Below are positions 9,721 through 18,318 of a DNA stretch of 64,000 nt, piece after piece (within the stretch, counting starts at the first letter, position 1; every line of letters begins with the position of its first letter). Below the pieces are notes generated by a model, which worked only from the letters and a program-made list of their open reading frames with translations, did no database searches and was not told the DNA's origin. The stretch comes from Pseudomonadota bacterium (lineage in GTDB: Bacteria; Pseudomonadota; Gammaproteobacteria; Halothiobacillales; Halothiobacillaceae). Made by a program: the position numbers and the translations under genes. The stretch spans positions 1-64,000 of the forward strand of contig JAJYYE010000001.1 of NCBI GenBank assembly GCA_021801265.1, given 5' to 3'.

Positions 9721-10220
9721 AAATTGGGTTAGTGGCCGCGCTGTCCCGCAATCAGGTGATCGGACGAAATAATACCTTGCCTTGGTATTTGCCTGCCGAT
9801 CTCAAACGCTTTAAAAATATCACCATGGGCAAGCCCATCATCATGGGGCGCAAAACCTATGATTCGATTGGCCGCCCATTACCGGGGCGAAAGAACATCG
9901 TCATTAGCCGCAATCCTGATTTTCACGCCGAGGGCGTTACTGTCGTGGATAGTTTGGATGCCGCGATTGAAGCCGCCGAGAACGCGCCCGAAGTGATGGT
10001 GATTGGCGGCGCGAATATTTATTATCAATTTCTGCCCCGTGCAGATCGGCTATTCTTAACGGTAGTTCATACCCAAATTGAGGATGGCGATGCCTTTTTC
10101 CCCGCATACAACCGACGCGAATGGCGTTTAACGGTCGAAGAAACCCATCCCGCAGATGCCAGCAATCCCTTCTCGTACAGCTTTATGACTTGGCAGCGCA
10201 TCACCACGCGCAGGCCCTAA
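9717..10220 (+). CDS. folA: Dihydrofolate reductase
   Basis: Reduces dihydrofolate to tetrahydrofolate with NADPH, closing the thymidylate cycle opened by ThyA. It has 167 residues. Conserved motifs are the N-terminal LVAALSRNQVIGRNNTLPW loop, PIIMGRKTYDSIGRPLPGR, and VIGGANIY near residue 100. It overlaps the PsiE-like gene by 4 bases and ends the operon. Confidence 0.97.
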   Translation: MKIGLVAALSRNQVIGRNNTLPWYLPADLKRFKNITMGKPIIMGRKTYDSIGRPLPGRKNIVISRNPDFHAEGVTVVDSLDAAIEAAENAPEVMVIGGANIYYQFLPRADRLFLTVVHTQIEDGDAFFPAYNRREWRLTVEETHPADASNPFSYSFMTWQRITTRRP

Positions 10221-10322
10221 GCTCTTTATCACCGAACTTTCTCGTTCAAGTGGCAGCCCTGCGCTGCATGTCATATCATCGTCATATCGTTTAGATAGCA
10301 GCACGCTGCATCGGGAGTTCCT

Positions 10323-10769
10323 ATGTTCGATTTACATGATGAATTCAACTATCAACCTGAATTGATTGATCGGCTGAATCATTTGTATGCGGTCATCAGC
10401 CAGCATCGCTTCACCTACGCCACACTCATGGCCTTGGCGGGGGGATTTTTCTTGATGCAATGGTTGCTGCTGGCCGACCAAGCTAAGGGTTATCCCTGGT
10501 TGGGCATTCCGGTACTCGTGGCAGCAGTCTGGTTTAGCTTAACGCCCGCAGAAATGATTGCTAAAACGCTATCGTGGTCGGTGCGGTTGCATAACGGTTT
10601 TTTGTCGTTCCGTGATTTGAACTGGATGCATGCAATGACTAAGCGCCACCCCAGCCTGCTGGCAGGTGCGGAAGTGTATCTGCAATCGGCCTCCCCTGTC
10701 CCCATGGACGCGTTACGCCAATTTTGGCCCAATTTGGTGCGTGAAGAAGAGAGAAGCCGCCCAAATTAA
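10323..10769 (+). CDS. Unknown small membrane protein
   Basis: A 148-residue protein with an acidic, soluble N-terminus (MFDLHDEFNYQPE) and two hydrophobic segments around residues 37-52 and 60-75, then a soluble tail. The ATG at 10323 follows GGGAG in CATCGGGAGTTCCT. I do not recognise the family. It stands alone between folA and the convergent symporter gene, with stops 13 bp apart. Confidence 0.7.
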   Translation: MFDLHDEFNYQPELIDRLNHLYAVISQHRFTYATLMALAGGFFLMQWLLLADQAKGYPWLGIPVLVAAVWFSLTPAEMIAKTLSWSVRLHNGFLSFRDLNWMHAMTKRHPSLLAGAEVYLQSASPVPMDALRQFWPNLVREEERSRPN

Positions 10770-10781
10770 TTTGGCCCACCG

Positions 10782-12206
10782 TCAAACACGACGACTCAGC
10801 AAAGAACCCAACACCATACCCGTGATACTGGCCGCAAAGCCGTAGAATTGTGGTGGAATCATCGGGTCTTTTAACAAAAATTCCAATGGCAACCAGGTCA
10901 GCAGCCCCAAACCAATGGACCAATACGCACCGACCAAATTTGCCCGTTTCCAAAATAGCCCAGCGAACAGGGGAACGAAAGCCACCACCAAAGTGACTTT
11001 ATACGCATTTTCGACCATGTCATGTATCGACGTATTACCGGCGTGCTCCCACAGTGAGTACCCGGTTACTGCGAGTGCAAACCCCACAATCACCCAGCGG
11101 GTAAGCCGCAGAAATTGTTGATCGCTCATGCCATTGGGTGCGATCCACCCCTTCAACAAGTTTTCGGCAATCGTGACGGACGGGGCTAACAACGTCCCCG
11201 AGGCGGTGCTCATAATCACTGCCAGCAGCGAACCATAAAAAACCACCTGCGCCCACAGCGGCAAGTGGTTTTGAATTAACTGCATCATGATTTTATCGGC
11301 TTCACCATGAATTAAGCGCGCGACTAAAGCGGGATCAATCACCGTGGCGGAATAGGCAATAAATAACGGGATGGCGGCGAATAGCAGATACAGCACCCCG
11401 CCCAGCACACTGCCCCACACGGCGATGTGTTCGGTGTGTGATGAATTGGCCCGTTGAAACACGTCTTGCTGTGGAATCGAACCAAAGCCCAGCGTGAGCA
11501 GCCCCGTAATAAACGCCAAAATGGCCGCAGAATTCAGTGCTGGCCAGAATTCAAATTTCCCCGCCACCGCGGCATGTTCCACCACAGGCGCAATCCCGCC
11601 CGCCCGATCGCCCAGCATGAAGGCGATAATCGTGAGCCCGACGACGATCACAATCATCTGAAAAAAAGTAGTCATCGCCACCGACCACATCCCACCAACG
11701 ACGGTATACAGCAACACCACGGATGCCCCAATCAAAATTCCGGCTGGTTCACTAATTGATCCTTGGGTGAGCACATTAAATACCATGCCCAGCGCCGTAA
11801 TTTGTGCGGCGACCCAGCCCAGATACGACAAGGTAATTGCAATCGCCGCGATCACCTCAACCTTGCGATTAAATCGCTGCCGATAAAAATCTCCGAGGGT
11901 GAGTAAATTCATCCGATACAAGCGACGGGCGAATATCAAGCCAAACAAAACCAAACATAAGGCCGCGCCGAAGGGATCGGAAATCAAACCGCCTAAATTA
12001 TCTTCATAAAAAGTGCCGGGAATCCCCAGCACGGTTTCGGCGCCAAACCATGTCGCAAACACCACACCCACAACGACGGGGAGCGAGAGCGAACGACCGG
12101 TGGTCATAAAATCAGCGGTATTGTGAACCCGTCGCGCAGCGAGTAGACCAATGCCAATGGAAACTACCAAATACAAGACAACAAAGGCAATCAGCATCCC
12201 GCTCAA
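10782..12206 (-). CDS. Sodium:solute symporter (SSS family)
   Basis: An inner-membrane secondary transporter of 474 residues with about 12-13 hydrophobic segments. It starts MSGMLIAFVVLYLVVSIGIG and contains the SSS-type segment GRSLSLPVVVGVVFATWFG and a GGMWSVAMTTFFQM stretch. The substrate cannot be set from sequence; SSS members move sugars, amino acids, organic acids or urea with sodium. It is downstream of pgm on the same strand (about 90 bp gap), which is weak context for a sugar role. Confidence 0.9.
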   Translation of the reverse strand: MSGMLIAFVVLYLVVSIGIGLLAARRVHNTADFMTTGRSLSLPVVVGVVFATWFGAETVLGIPGTFYEDNLGGLISDPFGAALCLVLFGLIFARRLYRMNLLTLGDFYRQRFNRKVEVIAAIAITLSYLGWVAAQITALGMVFNVLTQGSISEPAGILIGASVVLLYTVVGGMWSVAMTTFFQMIVIVVGLTIIAFMLGDRAGGIAPVVEHAAVAGKFEFWPALNSAAILAFITGLLTLGFGSIPQQDVFQRANSSHTEHIAVWGSVLGGVLYLLFAAIPLFIAYSATVIDPALVARLIHGEADKIMMQLIQNHLPLWAQVVFYGSLLAVIMSTASGTLLAPSVTIAENLLKGWIAPNGMSDQQFLRLTRWVIVGFALAVTGYSLWEHAGNTSIHDMVENAYKVTLVVAFVPLFAGLFWKRANLVGAYWSIGLGLLTWLPLEFLLKDPMIPPQFYGFAASITGMVLGSLLSRRV

Positions 12207-12295
12207 ACCTCAAAAAATGCCTAAATAAATTCGGCGCATTGTGACAATCCATGCGGGGTCTGTCTATGAATAAAACCGGGAAACCACTTAAAGAA

Positions 12296-13939
12296 TCAAC
12301 TCATTAACACCTGACTCACCAAGGTTTTAGCCTCATTCAAGATTTGATCAAGATGCTGGGTGGAAATAAAACTTTCTGCGTAAATTTTATAAATATCTTC
12401 AGTGCCCGAAGGCCTCGCCGCGAACCAACCATTGGCGGTTTCCACCTTTAACCCACCGAGCGGTGCGTCATTGCCAGGCGCATGGGTCATAACGCGGATA
12501 ATATCCTCACCCGCCAGCACGGTTGCGGCGACAGAATCAGTGGTCAAACCGTTGAAACGCGCTTTTTGTTCAGCACTAATCGGCGCATCGACGCGGGTAT
12601 AAAATGGCTGACCATATTGATCGACCAGGTCATTGAAATAAACCCAAGGGTCTTTACCCGTGACAGCGAGGATTTCTGCCGCGAGCAAGCCTAAGATCAA
12701 ACCATCCTTATCAGTCGTCCAGACGGCACCATCACGACACAAGAACGTGGCGCCGGCGGATTCTTCACCACCAAAACCCAAGCTTCCGGCGGTTAAACCC
12801 GGTTGAAACCATTTAATACCAACCGGCGTTTCAAAGACATCACGACCCAAACCCGCTGCCACCCGATCAATCAACGAGCTGGAAACCACCGTCTTGCCAA
12901 TGGCAAGATTCGCGTCCCAATGCGGACGATGACGAAACAGATAATCAATCGCCACAGCCAAATAATGATTCGGGTTCAGCAAGCCGCCATCGGGGGTCAC
13001 AATACCGTGCCGGTCGGCATCCGTATCATTGCCAAACGCCACATCAAAACGATCTTTAATCGCGAGCAAACCCTTCATGGCATAGGGCGAGGAACAATCC
13101 ATCCGAATTTTACCATCATGATCCAGCGGCATAAAACGGAAATCCGGCTCAAGGCGCTCATTAACCACGGTTAAGTCCAACTGATAGCGTTCGGCAATCG
13201 GTACCCAATAGGGCAATCCCGCACCGCCCATCGGGTCGACCCCAATGGAAATACCCGACTGCCGAATCGCGGCGAAATCAATCACGGATTCTAATTCGTC
13301 CACATACGGCGCAATAAAGTCTTCGGCCACGATATGCGGCTGCGTTAAAGCGGCAGAAAAATCCATCCGCGCGATGTTGCGCCAGTCAGTCAACAGCGCA
13401 TTCGCCCGATTTTGAATCCAACCCGTTGCATCGGTATCGGCGGGGCCGCCGTGGGTTGGGTTATATTTAAAACCACCATCTGCAGGCGGATTATGCGAAG
13501 GGGTAATCACGATGCCGTCGGATAAAACGCCATCCGTGACGCGCGCATTATTCACAATAATCAGACGCGAAATGACGGGTGTCGGCGTCGGCGTAAAACC
13601 CGACTGGTGGCGCACCATCACACCAGCGGCAGCCAGCACTTCAATGGCTGTCACAAACGCTGGCCAAGATAACGCATGCGTATCAAACCCGATAAACACC
13701 GCACCTGTAATGTTGTGCGCGCGGCGATATTCAATCAGCGCGGCCGTAATGGCCACGATATGGGCTTCATTAAACGCCATATTCAAACTGCTTCCCCGAT
13801 GTCCTGATGTGCCAAAACTGACCCGTTCAGCGGGATTGACGGGATTGGGTTGCCGCGTGTAATACGCACTCACCAATTCGGGCACGGCAACCAGCATTGC
13901 AGGTGTGGGCAAGGTTCCGGCCAAGGCGGACAAGGTCAT
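12296..13939 (-). CDS. pgm: Phosphoglucomutase (alpha-D-glucose phosphate-specific)
   Basis: Interconverts glucose-1-phosphate and glucose-6-phosphate, linking glycogen and nucleotide-sugar synthesis to hexose phosphate. It has 547 residues, the normal Pgm length. The phosphoserine loop reads [18 protein letters not shown], the metal-binding loop [13 protein letters not shown], and the sugar-binding loop [10 protein letters not shown]; the phosphate-binding tail is [12 protein letters not shown]. Transcribed toward the symporter gene. It has few close partners here but supports the CBM48, mutarotase and PFK genes elsewhere in the window. Confidence 0.97.
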   Translation of the reverse strand: MTLSALAGTLPTPAMLVAVPELVSAYYTRQPNPVNPAERVSFGTSGHRGSSLNMAFNEAHIVAITAALIEYRRAHNITGAVFIGFDTHALSWPAFVTAIEVLAAAGVMVRHQSGFTPTPTPVISRLIIVNNARVTDGVLSDGIVITPSHNPPADGGFKYNPTHGGPADTDATGWIQNRANALLTDWRNIARMDFSAALTQPHIVAEDFIAPYVDELESVIDFAAIRQSGISIGVDPMGGAGLPYWVPIAERYQLDLTVVNERLEPDFRFMPLDHDGKIRMDCSSPYAMKGLLAIKDRFDVAFGNDTDADRHGIVTPDGGLLNPNHYLAVAIDYLFRHRPHWDANLAIGKTVVSSSLIDRVAAGLGRDVFETPVGIKWFQPGLTAGSLGFGGEESAGATFLCRDGAVWTTDKDGLILGLLAAEILAVTGKDPWVYFNDLVDQYGQPFYTRVDAPISAEQKARFNGLTTDSVAATVLAGEDIIRVMTHAPGNDAPLGGLKVETANGWFAARPSGTEDIYKIYAESFISTQHLDQILNEAKTLVSQVLMS

Positions 13940-14199
13940 ATCAACGCATCCTTTTAATCGAGAATTAAAGCGTAATCAGAATGCCAAATTCCGCGAATTA
14001 TCGCAAAGAAAAACCTGTGTTTTAGGGTATTTCAGTGTCATGAATAATGAGGGGCAAATCAACCACCAGAGTGTACAAGACCCCATAAATCCGCCAAATC
14101 CATTGATATAAAATCACCATGTTGCTAAAGTAGTTATTATGTTAGAGATTTCCAATCTGTTGATTGATAATGAATTAACCCATTTAATCATTGCCACAG

Positions 14200-14380
14200 T
14201 AAGGCAACGCGGATTCATCCGCCTTGGTGTGCCCAGGGGTCGCATTTTTCGTATTCGGCATGTTTTTTCTGAATTTAGGCTTGGCGCACAACCACATCAT
14301 TGTCCATGGCTCGTGGCTGTATTACGCCATGATGGCGCCGTTTACAGCAGTGCAGCTCATCACGGTTCAAGTGTTTTGAA
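14200..14380 (+). pseudogene. C-terminal relic of a polytopic membrane protein
   Basis: In the frame ending at the TGA near 14378 the DNA reads ALVCPGVAFFVFGMFFLNLG, then HGSWLYYAMMAPFTAVQLI, which looks like the last two membrane helices of a transporter or oxidase-type protein. An in-frame TAA lies just upstream, near 14197-14199, and no start or N-terminal part exists. The VCPGVAFFVFGM stretch faintly recalls the TDT/SLAC1 transporter tail, but I cannot assign it. Confidence 0.4.
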
Positions 14381-14555
14381 ATTAAAAACTTAAAGCGGCT
14401 AAATATCGCCCATACCCCGCAATCCACAGAGGACGTCACCACGACAACGCGATGATTCAGCCTCAGTTATCTCGACATTCTTTGGCTGAAGTTGATTCAG
14501 TTGAGATGGATCGGTTGCCGGGTTAATCGTCCGAACACCTTCGAATCCAAAAAAC

Positions 14556-14584
14556 GAAAACGCCCCGAACTTCGGGGCGTTTTC
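14556..14584 (-). terminator. Rho-independent terminator of the rhodanese gene
   Basis: GAAAACGCCCCGAA and its inverted copy TTCGGGGCGTTTTC form a strong stem. Read on the minus strand it is followed by TTTTCGTTTTTT, a good T-tract, 18 bases past the rhodanese stop. The symmetry would let it work in both directions. Confidence 0.85.
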
Positions 14585-14602
14585 TTTAGATAACCAATTG
14601 AT

Positions 14603-15589
14603 TTATTTTAGATTGGCCGGGTTGGTCATTTTTGCGCCATCATACATGCTGTATTCAACGATAGAGCCATCATATAAGCGGGCTTTCTTGTCTCCGACAA
14701 TTTCATGCGTGACAAACCACAGGCCGGAGGCCAAATGGCCAGTGTTGCAATAATCAATAATTTCCTTACCAGGATTCAAACCAACCTGCTTGAGCATGGC
14801 TTCATAACTGGCTTTCGGCAGGAAGCGGGCAGAAGAACCATCCGCGTATGTTAATAAGTCAGGGGGTACATTCTTAGCGTTGGGCAAGTGACCGGAACGT
14901 TCTTTAGGTTTAGTAAACACACCCATATATTGATTTGATGGCCGAGCATCAGCGAACTCAGCACTGCCAGGATGTTCTACGGCACGTTTAACATCTTGAT
15001 AGGTTGCTAGAATATTTTTTCGTTCAGCCGTGGCGACCCAATCACCAGCGGTAACACTCGGTGCATCAGTCGCCGCCGTCATCCCATCAGCCAACCATTG
15101 CGCCATACCCCCATTCAAAATCGCCATGTTGTCTTGACCGTAGTATTTCAGCTGCCAATACAGGCGCGTCGCTTTATCCACATCAGGCGTGGATAACCCC
15201 TTCGGCACAATGACAATCGCCTGGCCCTTGTTCACACCCCACGCCTGAACTAATTTTTCGAATGCTGCCTTGTCAGGGATCATATCTTTGACTTTCTTGC
15301 CATCGATTTCCCGCTCAACGCGAATCGCTTTAAAATCTACGAAAGAGGCCCCTGGCACATGCCCTGACACATTGACGGCAACCTTCTTACCGTTAACGTC
15401 TTTGATCTCTGGCGCGGTAGTAAAATCTTTCATCGGGCCGCTAACTTGCAGTACTTTTACATCATTCAAATGCGCATTTAACCAAGCCGGATCAACCAAT
15501 GGGCCCGGTACGTCAACCGCAAAGGCACTCTGAGCTGCAAAGGCAGCGGCAAAAGCAACGGGTACAAATACAAACTTCTTGAAATTCAT
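14603..15589 (-). CDS. Secreted double-domain rhodanese (sulfurtransferase)
   Basis: Probably a periplasmic thiosulfate- or polysulfide-type sulfurtransferase. It has 328 residues with a Sec signal peptide (MNFKKFVFVPVAFAAAFAAQ, cleavage near AFA/VDVPG). Two rhodanese domains follow: an N-terminal inactive one (about 30-165, with PLVDPAWLNAHL) and a C-terminal one (about 190-320) with active-site loop CNTGHLA and catalytic cysteine. It lies at the downstream end of a minus-strand block with YeeE-type transporters and a secreted MBL hydrolase, so a sulfane-sulfur role is likely. The actual donor and acceptor are unknown. Confidence 0.9.
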   Translation of the reverse strand: MNFKKFVFVPVAFAAAFAAQSAFAVDVPGPLVDPAWLNAHLNDVKVLQVSGPMKDFTTAPEIKDVNGKKVAVNVSGHVPGASFVDFKAIRVEREIDGKKVKDMIPDKAAFEKLVQAWGVNKGQAIVIVPKGLSTPDVDKATRLYWQLKYYGQDNMAILNGGMAQWLADGMTAATDAPSVTAGDWVATAERKNILATYQDVKRAVEHPGSAEFADARPSNQYMGVFTKPKERSGHLPNAKNVPPDLLTYADGSSARFLPKASYEAMLKQVGLNPGKEIIDYCNTGHLASGLWFVTHEIVGDKKARLYDGSIVEYSMYDGAKMTNPANLK

Positions 15590-15717
15590 TCGTCCAAACT
15601 CCTTCTAAACCGGTAAATATCACTCATGGTGACCCTACCACACCAAAAAACACGCAACTCACTTAAGTCGCTCTCCCATCAAAACATGCCCCCAACAGAC
15701 CAACAATATAAGTTTTT

Positions 15718-16428
15718 TTATACCTGATAACGCTTCTGACCAACGGATTGAATCACCGACAAAACACCCAATATATCCACCGGCTCTTCGCTTAATACAT
15801 GACGCGCCCGATCTTCGCCCGATTGCTCGTCAAGAGCCTGCGCTCCCGACCGGGTCAAGGCGCAATCCCTTGCCAAAAGCACGCGGCTAATTTGCGGCTG
15901 AATCAGTCGAGTCACCATCATCAACCAGCGAGAAACCAACCAAGAGGGACGCGCCCGATCAATCACAAAGGCATCGGGCAACAGATCAATGAGTGCTTGC
16001 GCGGGGCGAAACTGCTCATCTGTGACCCAGCGGTTAGTGGTAAAAATCGATCGGATCCCACCCTGTGCATCCATCGAGAGCGCCACGAAATGGCTGAACT
16101 CAGCCCTAGGCTCCGGTCGGATAAATAAATGGAAATGTCCATGCTCACCATCAGGACGTTCGCCCGCATCATGGGCATGGTAATAAAACATCGCACCCGA
16201 CTCAGGATCCGCGACATCATCAGCGGGATAATGCTGCCAGCGTGATAGCGATGCGCCGGACGCGTCTCGCAGCAATTCACTCAAAATCGTTTGCTGATCA
16301 TTGACCAGCGCCCGATTAATGGCGAAAAACTCATCTGCGGATACCAGCACCTCATCAAAGGCATCGTCCGATAGGCCTTGGAGCCAGTCACGATATCCAG
16401 GTACCGCGTCCTTGGGATCCAAACTCAT
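15718..16428 (-). CDS. DUF6969-like conserved protein
   Basis: A soluble protein of about 236 residues, without signal peptide or membrane segment. It contains a histidine-rich central motif (MFYYHAHDAGERPDGEHGHFHLF) and an HYPADDV stretch that recall the DUF6969 family; that assignment is from memory and uncertain. The start is ambiguous: the track begins at a GTG (16458), while the ATG at 16428 (MSLDPKDAVPG) is used here although neither has a strong ribosome binding site. The His-rich motif suggests metal binding. It sits between the NPCAP-repeat gene and the rhodanese gene on the same strand. Confidence 0.7.
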   Translation of the reverse strand: MSLDPKDAVPGYRDWLQGLSDDAFDEVLVSADEFFAINRALVNDQQTILSELLRDASGASLSRWQHYPADDVADPESGAMFYYHAHDAGERPDGEHGHFHLFIRPEPRAEFSHFVALSMDAQGGIRSIFTTNRWVTDEQFRPAQALIDLLPDAFVIDRARPSWLVSRWLMMVTRLIQPQISRVLLARDCALTRSGAQALDEQSGEDRARHVLSEEPVDILGVLSVIQSVGQKRYQV

Positions 16429-16491
16429 TTTGCTCGGCACATGCGGGGTATCACGCACTGGCTAGCGAAAGACCGGCGGCAATGAACGCAA

Positions 16492-16854
16492 TTAACGACC
16501 ACCAGGTGCGCAGGGATTGGCCCCGCGACTGGCCGGTGCACAAGGATTCGCCCCACGGCTGGCTGGTGCACAAGGGTTCGCCCCACGGCTGGCCGGCGCA
16601 CAAGGGTTCGCCCCACGGCTGGCTGGTGCACAAGGGTTCGCCCCACGGCTGGCCGGCGCACAAGGGTTCGCCCCACGGCTGGCCGGCGCGCAGGGATTAT
16701 CCCCTCGCGCATGAGCAGCGGGAATGATCGACAACGCATCCATCGGTGATGGCAGGATAGCAGCACCCGACATAGCGACGGCTAAAGCAGGAATCGACAC
16801 TGCCAAAAAACGACGGGATTTGGTACGGGCTGGGGTTTTCTCATGGCGGTTCAT
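16492..16854 (-). CDS. Secreted NPCAP-repeat protein
   Basis: A 120-residue protein with an N-terminal signal peptide (basic start, hydrophobic SIPALAVAMSGAAIL, cleavage probably after AAHA) and a mature part made almost only of seven tandem repeats of a decapeptide, consensus GANPCAPASR, the last ending NPCAPGGR. Each repeat carries one cysteine and a proline-rich turn, giving a basic, Cys-regular, probably unfolded chain. GGGAG lies upstream of the ATG. NPCA-type repeats occur in scattered proteobacterial proteins of unknown function. Position within the sulfur block suggests metal or sulfane-sulfur binding; that is inference only. Confidence 0.8.
   Translation of the reverse strand: MNRHEKTPARTKSRRFLAVSIPALAVAMSGAAILPSPMDALSIIPAAHARGDNPCAPASRGANPCAPASRGANPCAPASRGANPCAPASRGANPCAPASRGANPCAPASRGANPCAPGGR
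16502..16706. repeat. 30 bp tandem repeat coding for NPCAP units
   Basis: Seven 30-base units in frame with the secreted protein. Two sequence subtypes (GGCTGGT and GGCCGGC) alternate, and the 60-base blocks 16561-16620 and 16621-16680 are identical, showing a recent dimer duplication. Because the unit is a multiple of three, several other frames stay open across it, which explains the overlapping repeat ORFs in the track. Confidence 0.95.
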
Positions 16855-16952
16855 TTCAAAATAACTCCCAAGAAGATACGATTAAAAAGCGATGATCAAA
16901 AAACATTAAAGCATTTCTATCCGTCACCGCAAGCCATAGAAACCTCCAACAA

Positions 16953-17627
16953 TTAAACTGCACGGGTATGCGACACCGACCCCACGCCCAGATTACCGTG
17001 GACGGCACTGCCTTTTTCAGATGACTCAATGGTCGGATCAACACCCTCAACAATATCTTCCGCCGTAAGCACCCCATGTGAGCGCTGCTCCATCATTCTA
17101 CCCAGCACAAATCCACCCACGGCAAGGATAACCATGGCAGACAACACAAACCAAGGGGAAACACCGAGCCATTGAGGGAGCGTTTTTGCACCAATTTGCG
17201 CAGTATGCAAAATGGTTTGGGTCAGAGGGGCATCGTAAACTGCGGCGAAGCCCAGAATACCCAACACCATCCCCAGCATGAATACCAACCCATCGATTCG
17301 ACCCGACATGAATCCGACCACCGATGTGCCTGGACAATAACCACCAACCGCAAAACCCGCGCCAATTAAGGCCGCACCCAGAGCTGTTGCCCAAAAAAAG
17401 GTTGTGGGCACAAAAAAACCACTGGAGCCGAAATAATTGCCGCTTTGCAGCAACAAAATCCCGAATGCCGCAACCAAAATTGCCGTAAACATGACTTTAA
17501 AAACAGACCAATCCGTTAAACGAAATTGCGCCGTCAATTTACAGGGCGAACCAAAACCCGCTTGCTCCAACACATAGCCAAAGAGAATACCGGAGGTTAA
17601 CGCCGTACCTGCAACACCGTAATCCAT
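16953..17627 (-). CDS. YeeE/YedE family membrane protein, second half
   Basis: A 224-residue inner-membrane protein with about five to six hydrophobic segments, of the YeeE/YedE (DUF395) type. Family motifs are EQAGFGSPCKLTAQF at the start and GGYCPGTSVVG in the middle; the conserved cysteines in such motifs bind or pass sulfur in thiosulfate-uptake relatives. The C-terminal tail from about residue 175 is soluble. Its start overlaps the stop of the upstream half-gene, so the two are translated together and probably form one transporter, split relative to the fused YeeE form. Confidence 0.9.
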   Translation of the reverse strand: MDYGVAGTALTSGILFGYVLEQAGFGSPCKLTAQFRLTDWSVFKVMFTAILVAAFGILLLQSGNYFGSSGFFVPTTFFWATALGAALIGAGFAVGGYCPGTSVVGFMSGRIDGLVFMLGMVLGILGFAAVYDAPLTQTILHTAQIGAKTLPQWLGVSPWFVLSAMVILAVGGFVLGRMMEQRSHGVLTAEDIVEGVDPTIESSEKGSAVHGNLGVGSVSHTRAV

Positions 17628-18163
17628 TACCAGACTCTCCGCATAAGCGCGCTAACCGCAAGGCCGACCACAAAAAAAACAACCAGAAAAATAAACCCCG
17701 CCATGCCCAGCATGGCCGTGCCAGATAACCCCACGCCACTCGTGCAACCGGCAGCAAAGCGTGACCCAAATCCGGCCAGAAGCCCGCCAGCTAATGCCAG
17801 TAGCAAACGCGGCATCACGCCAATTTTCCCCGCACCAACATCCACTCTGACTTTGAAACGCCCGGCACTGACAGCCGCCAAAAGCGCGCCTATCGCCACA
17901 CCGATCACCTCAACCACAATCCAACTGGCAAAAGGATTGGCACCGTTTGCCACCATGTGCCCGAGATACCCATTTGACTCAGTGGCTGCTGGCGCCAACT
18001 GGAACCCCAGCCAAGCCGCAATACTCGCAAATGTGCCCGATGCACCCACACCGTTGCCAACCAACACGAACGTGAGAATAAGTACCAAACCCAGCACCAA
18101 GCCCGCGACCAAGGGGGGCCACAAGGGGCGAACAGAAGAACAAACCGGGGAAGATCCAGACAT
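17627..18163 (-). CDS. YeeE/YedE family membrane protein, first half
   Basis: A 178-residue inner-membrane protein with about four to five hydrophobic segments. It carries the YeeE/YedE signature GSRFAAGCTSGVGLSG with its conserved cysteine. It is the upstream partner of the 224-residue YedE-type gene, which it overlaps by one base. Two-gene YedE pairs of this kind are common beside sulfur genes and are thought to move sulfur-containing ions or persulfide sulfur; the substrate is not shown here. A GGAGTGATGC stretch precedes the ATG at 18163. Confidence 0.9.
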   Translation of the reverse strand: MSGSSPVCSSVRPLWPPLVAGLVLGLVLILTFVLVGNGVGASGTFASIAAWLGFQLAPAATESNGYLGHMVANGANPFASWIVVEVIGVAIGALLAAVSAGRFKVRVDVGAGKIGVMPRLLLALAGGLLAGFGSRFAAGCTSGVGLSGTAMLGMAGFIFLVVFFVVGLAVSALMRRVW

Positions 18164-18318
18164 GCATCACTCCTGATGATTTTATTTAATAAGCATCGCT
18201 ACTTTTTAGCTCAAACAGATGCTTTTCTCCCAATCAATATGTTTTATTCAAGTATTCACATATCCTATAAATCATTCAGCAATTCATAGAAATGACCGCG
18301 TTAGCACAGACGCGCAAC

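Larger units (their letters stand above)
13940..14602. other. Gene-poor spacer between pgm and the rhodanese gene
   Basis: About 660 bases upstream of pgm. It holds an AT-rich stretch with pgm promoter potential (13950-14150), a membrane-protein relic (about 14200-14380) and a strong terminator (14556-14584). The track ORFs here (13905-14111, 14139-14393) have no family features and are treated as chance. Confidence 0.6.

Noticed and set aside
14139-14393. 84-residue ORF between pgm and the rhodanese gene
   Set aside because: The membrane-helix coding signal lies in a different frame of the same strand; this frame shows no family signal.
16502-16706. Possible CRISPR-like array
   Set aside because: Units are head-to-tail without spacers and encode a protein repeat.
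16482-16727. Repeat ORFs on the plus strand and in other minus frames over the NPCAP array
   Set aside because: They exist only because the 30 bp repeat keeps every frame open; none has a signal peptide or sensible start, unlike the 120-residue minus-strand frame.
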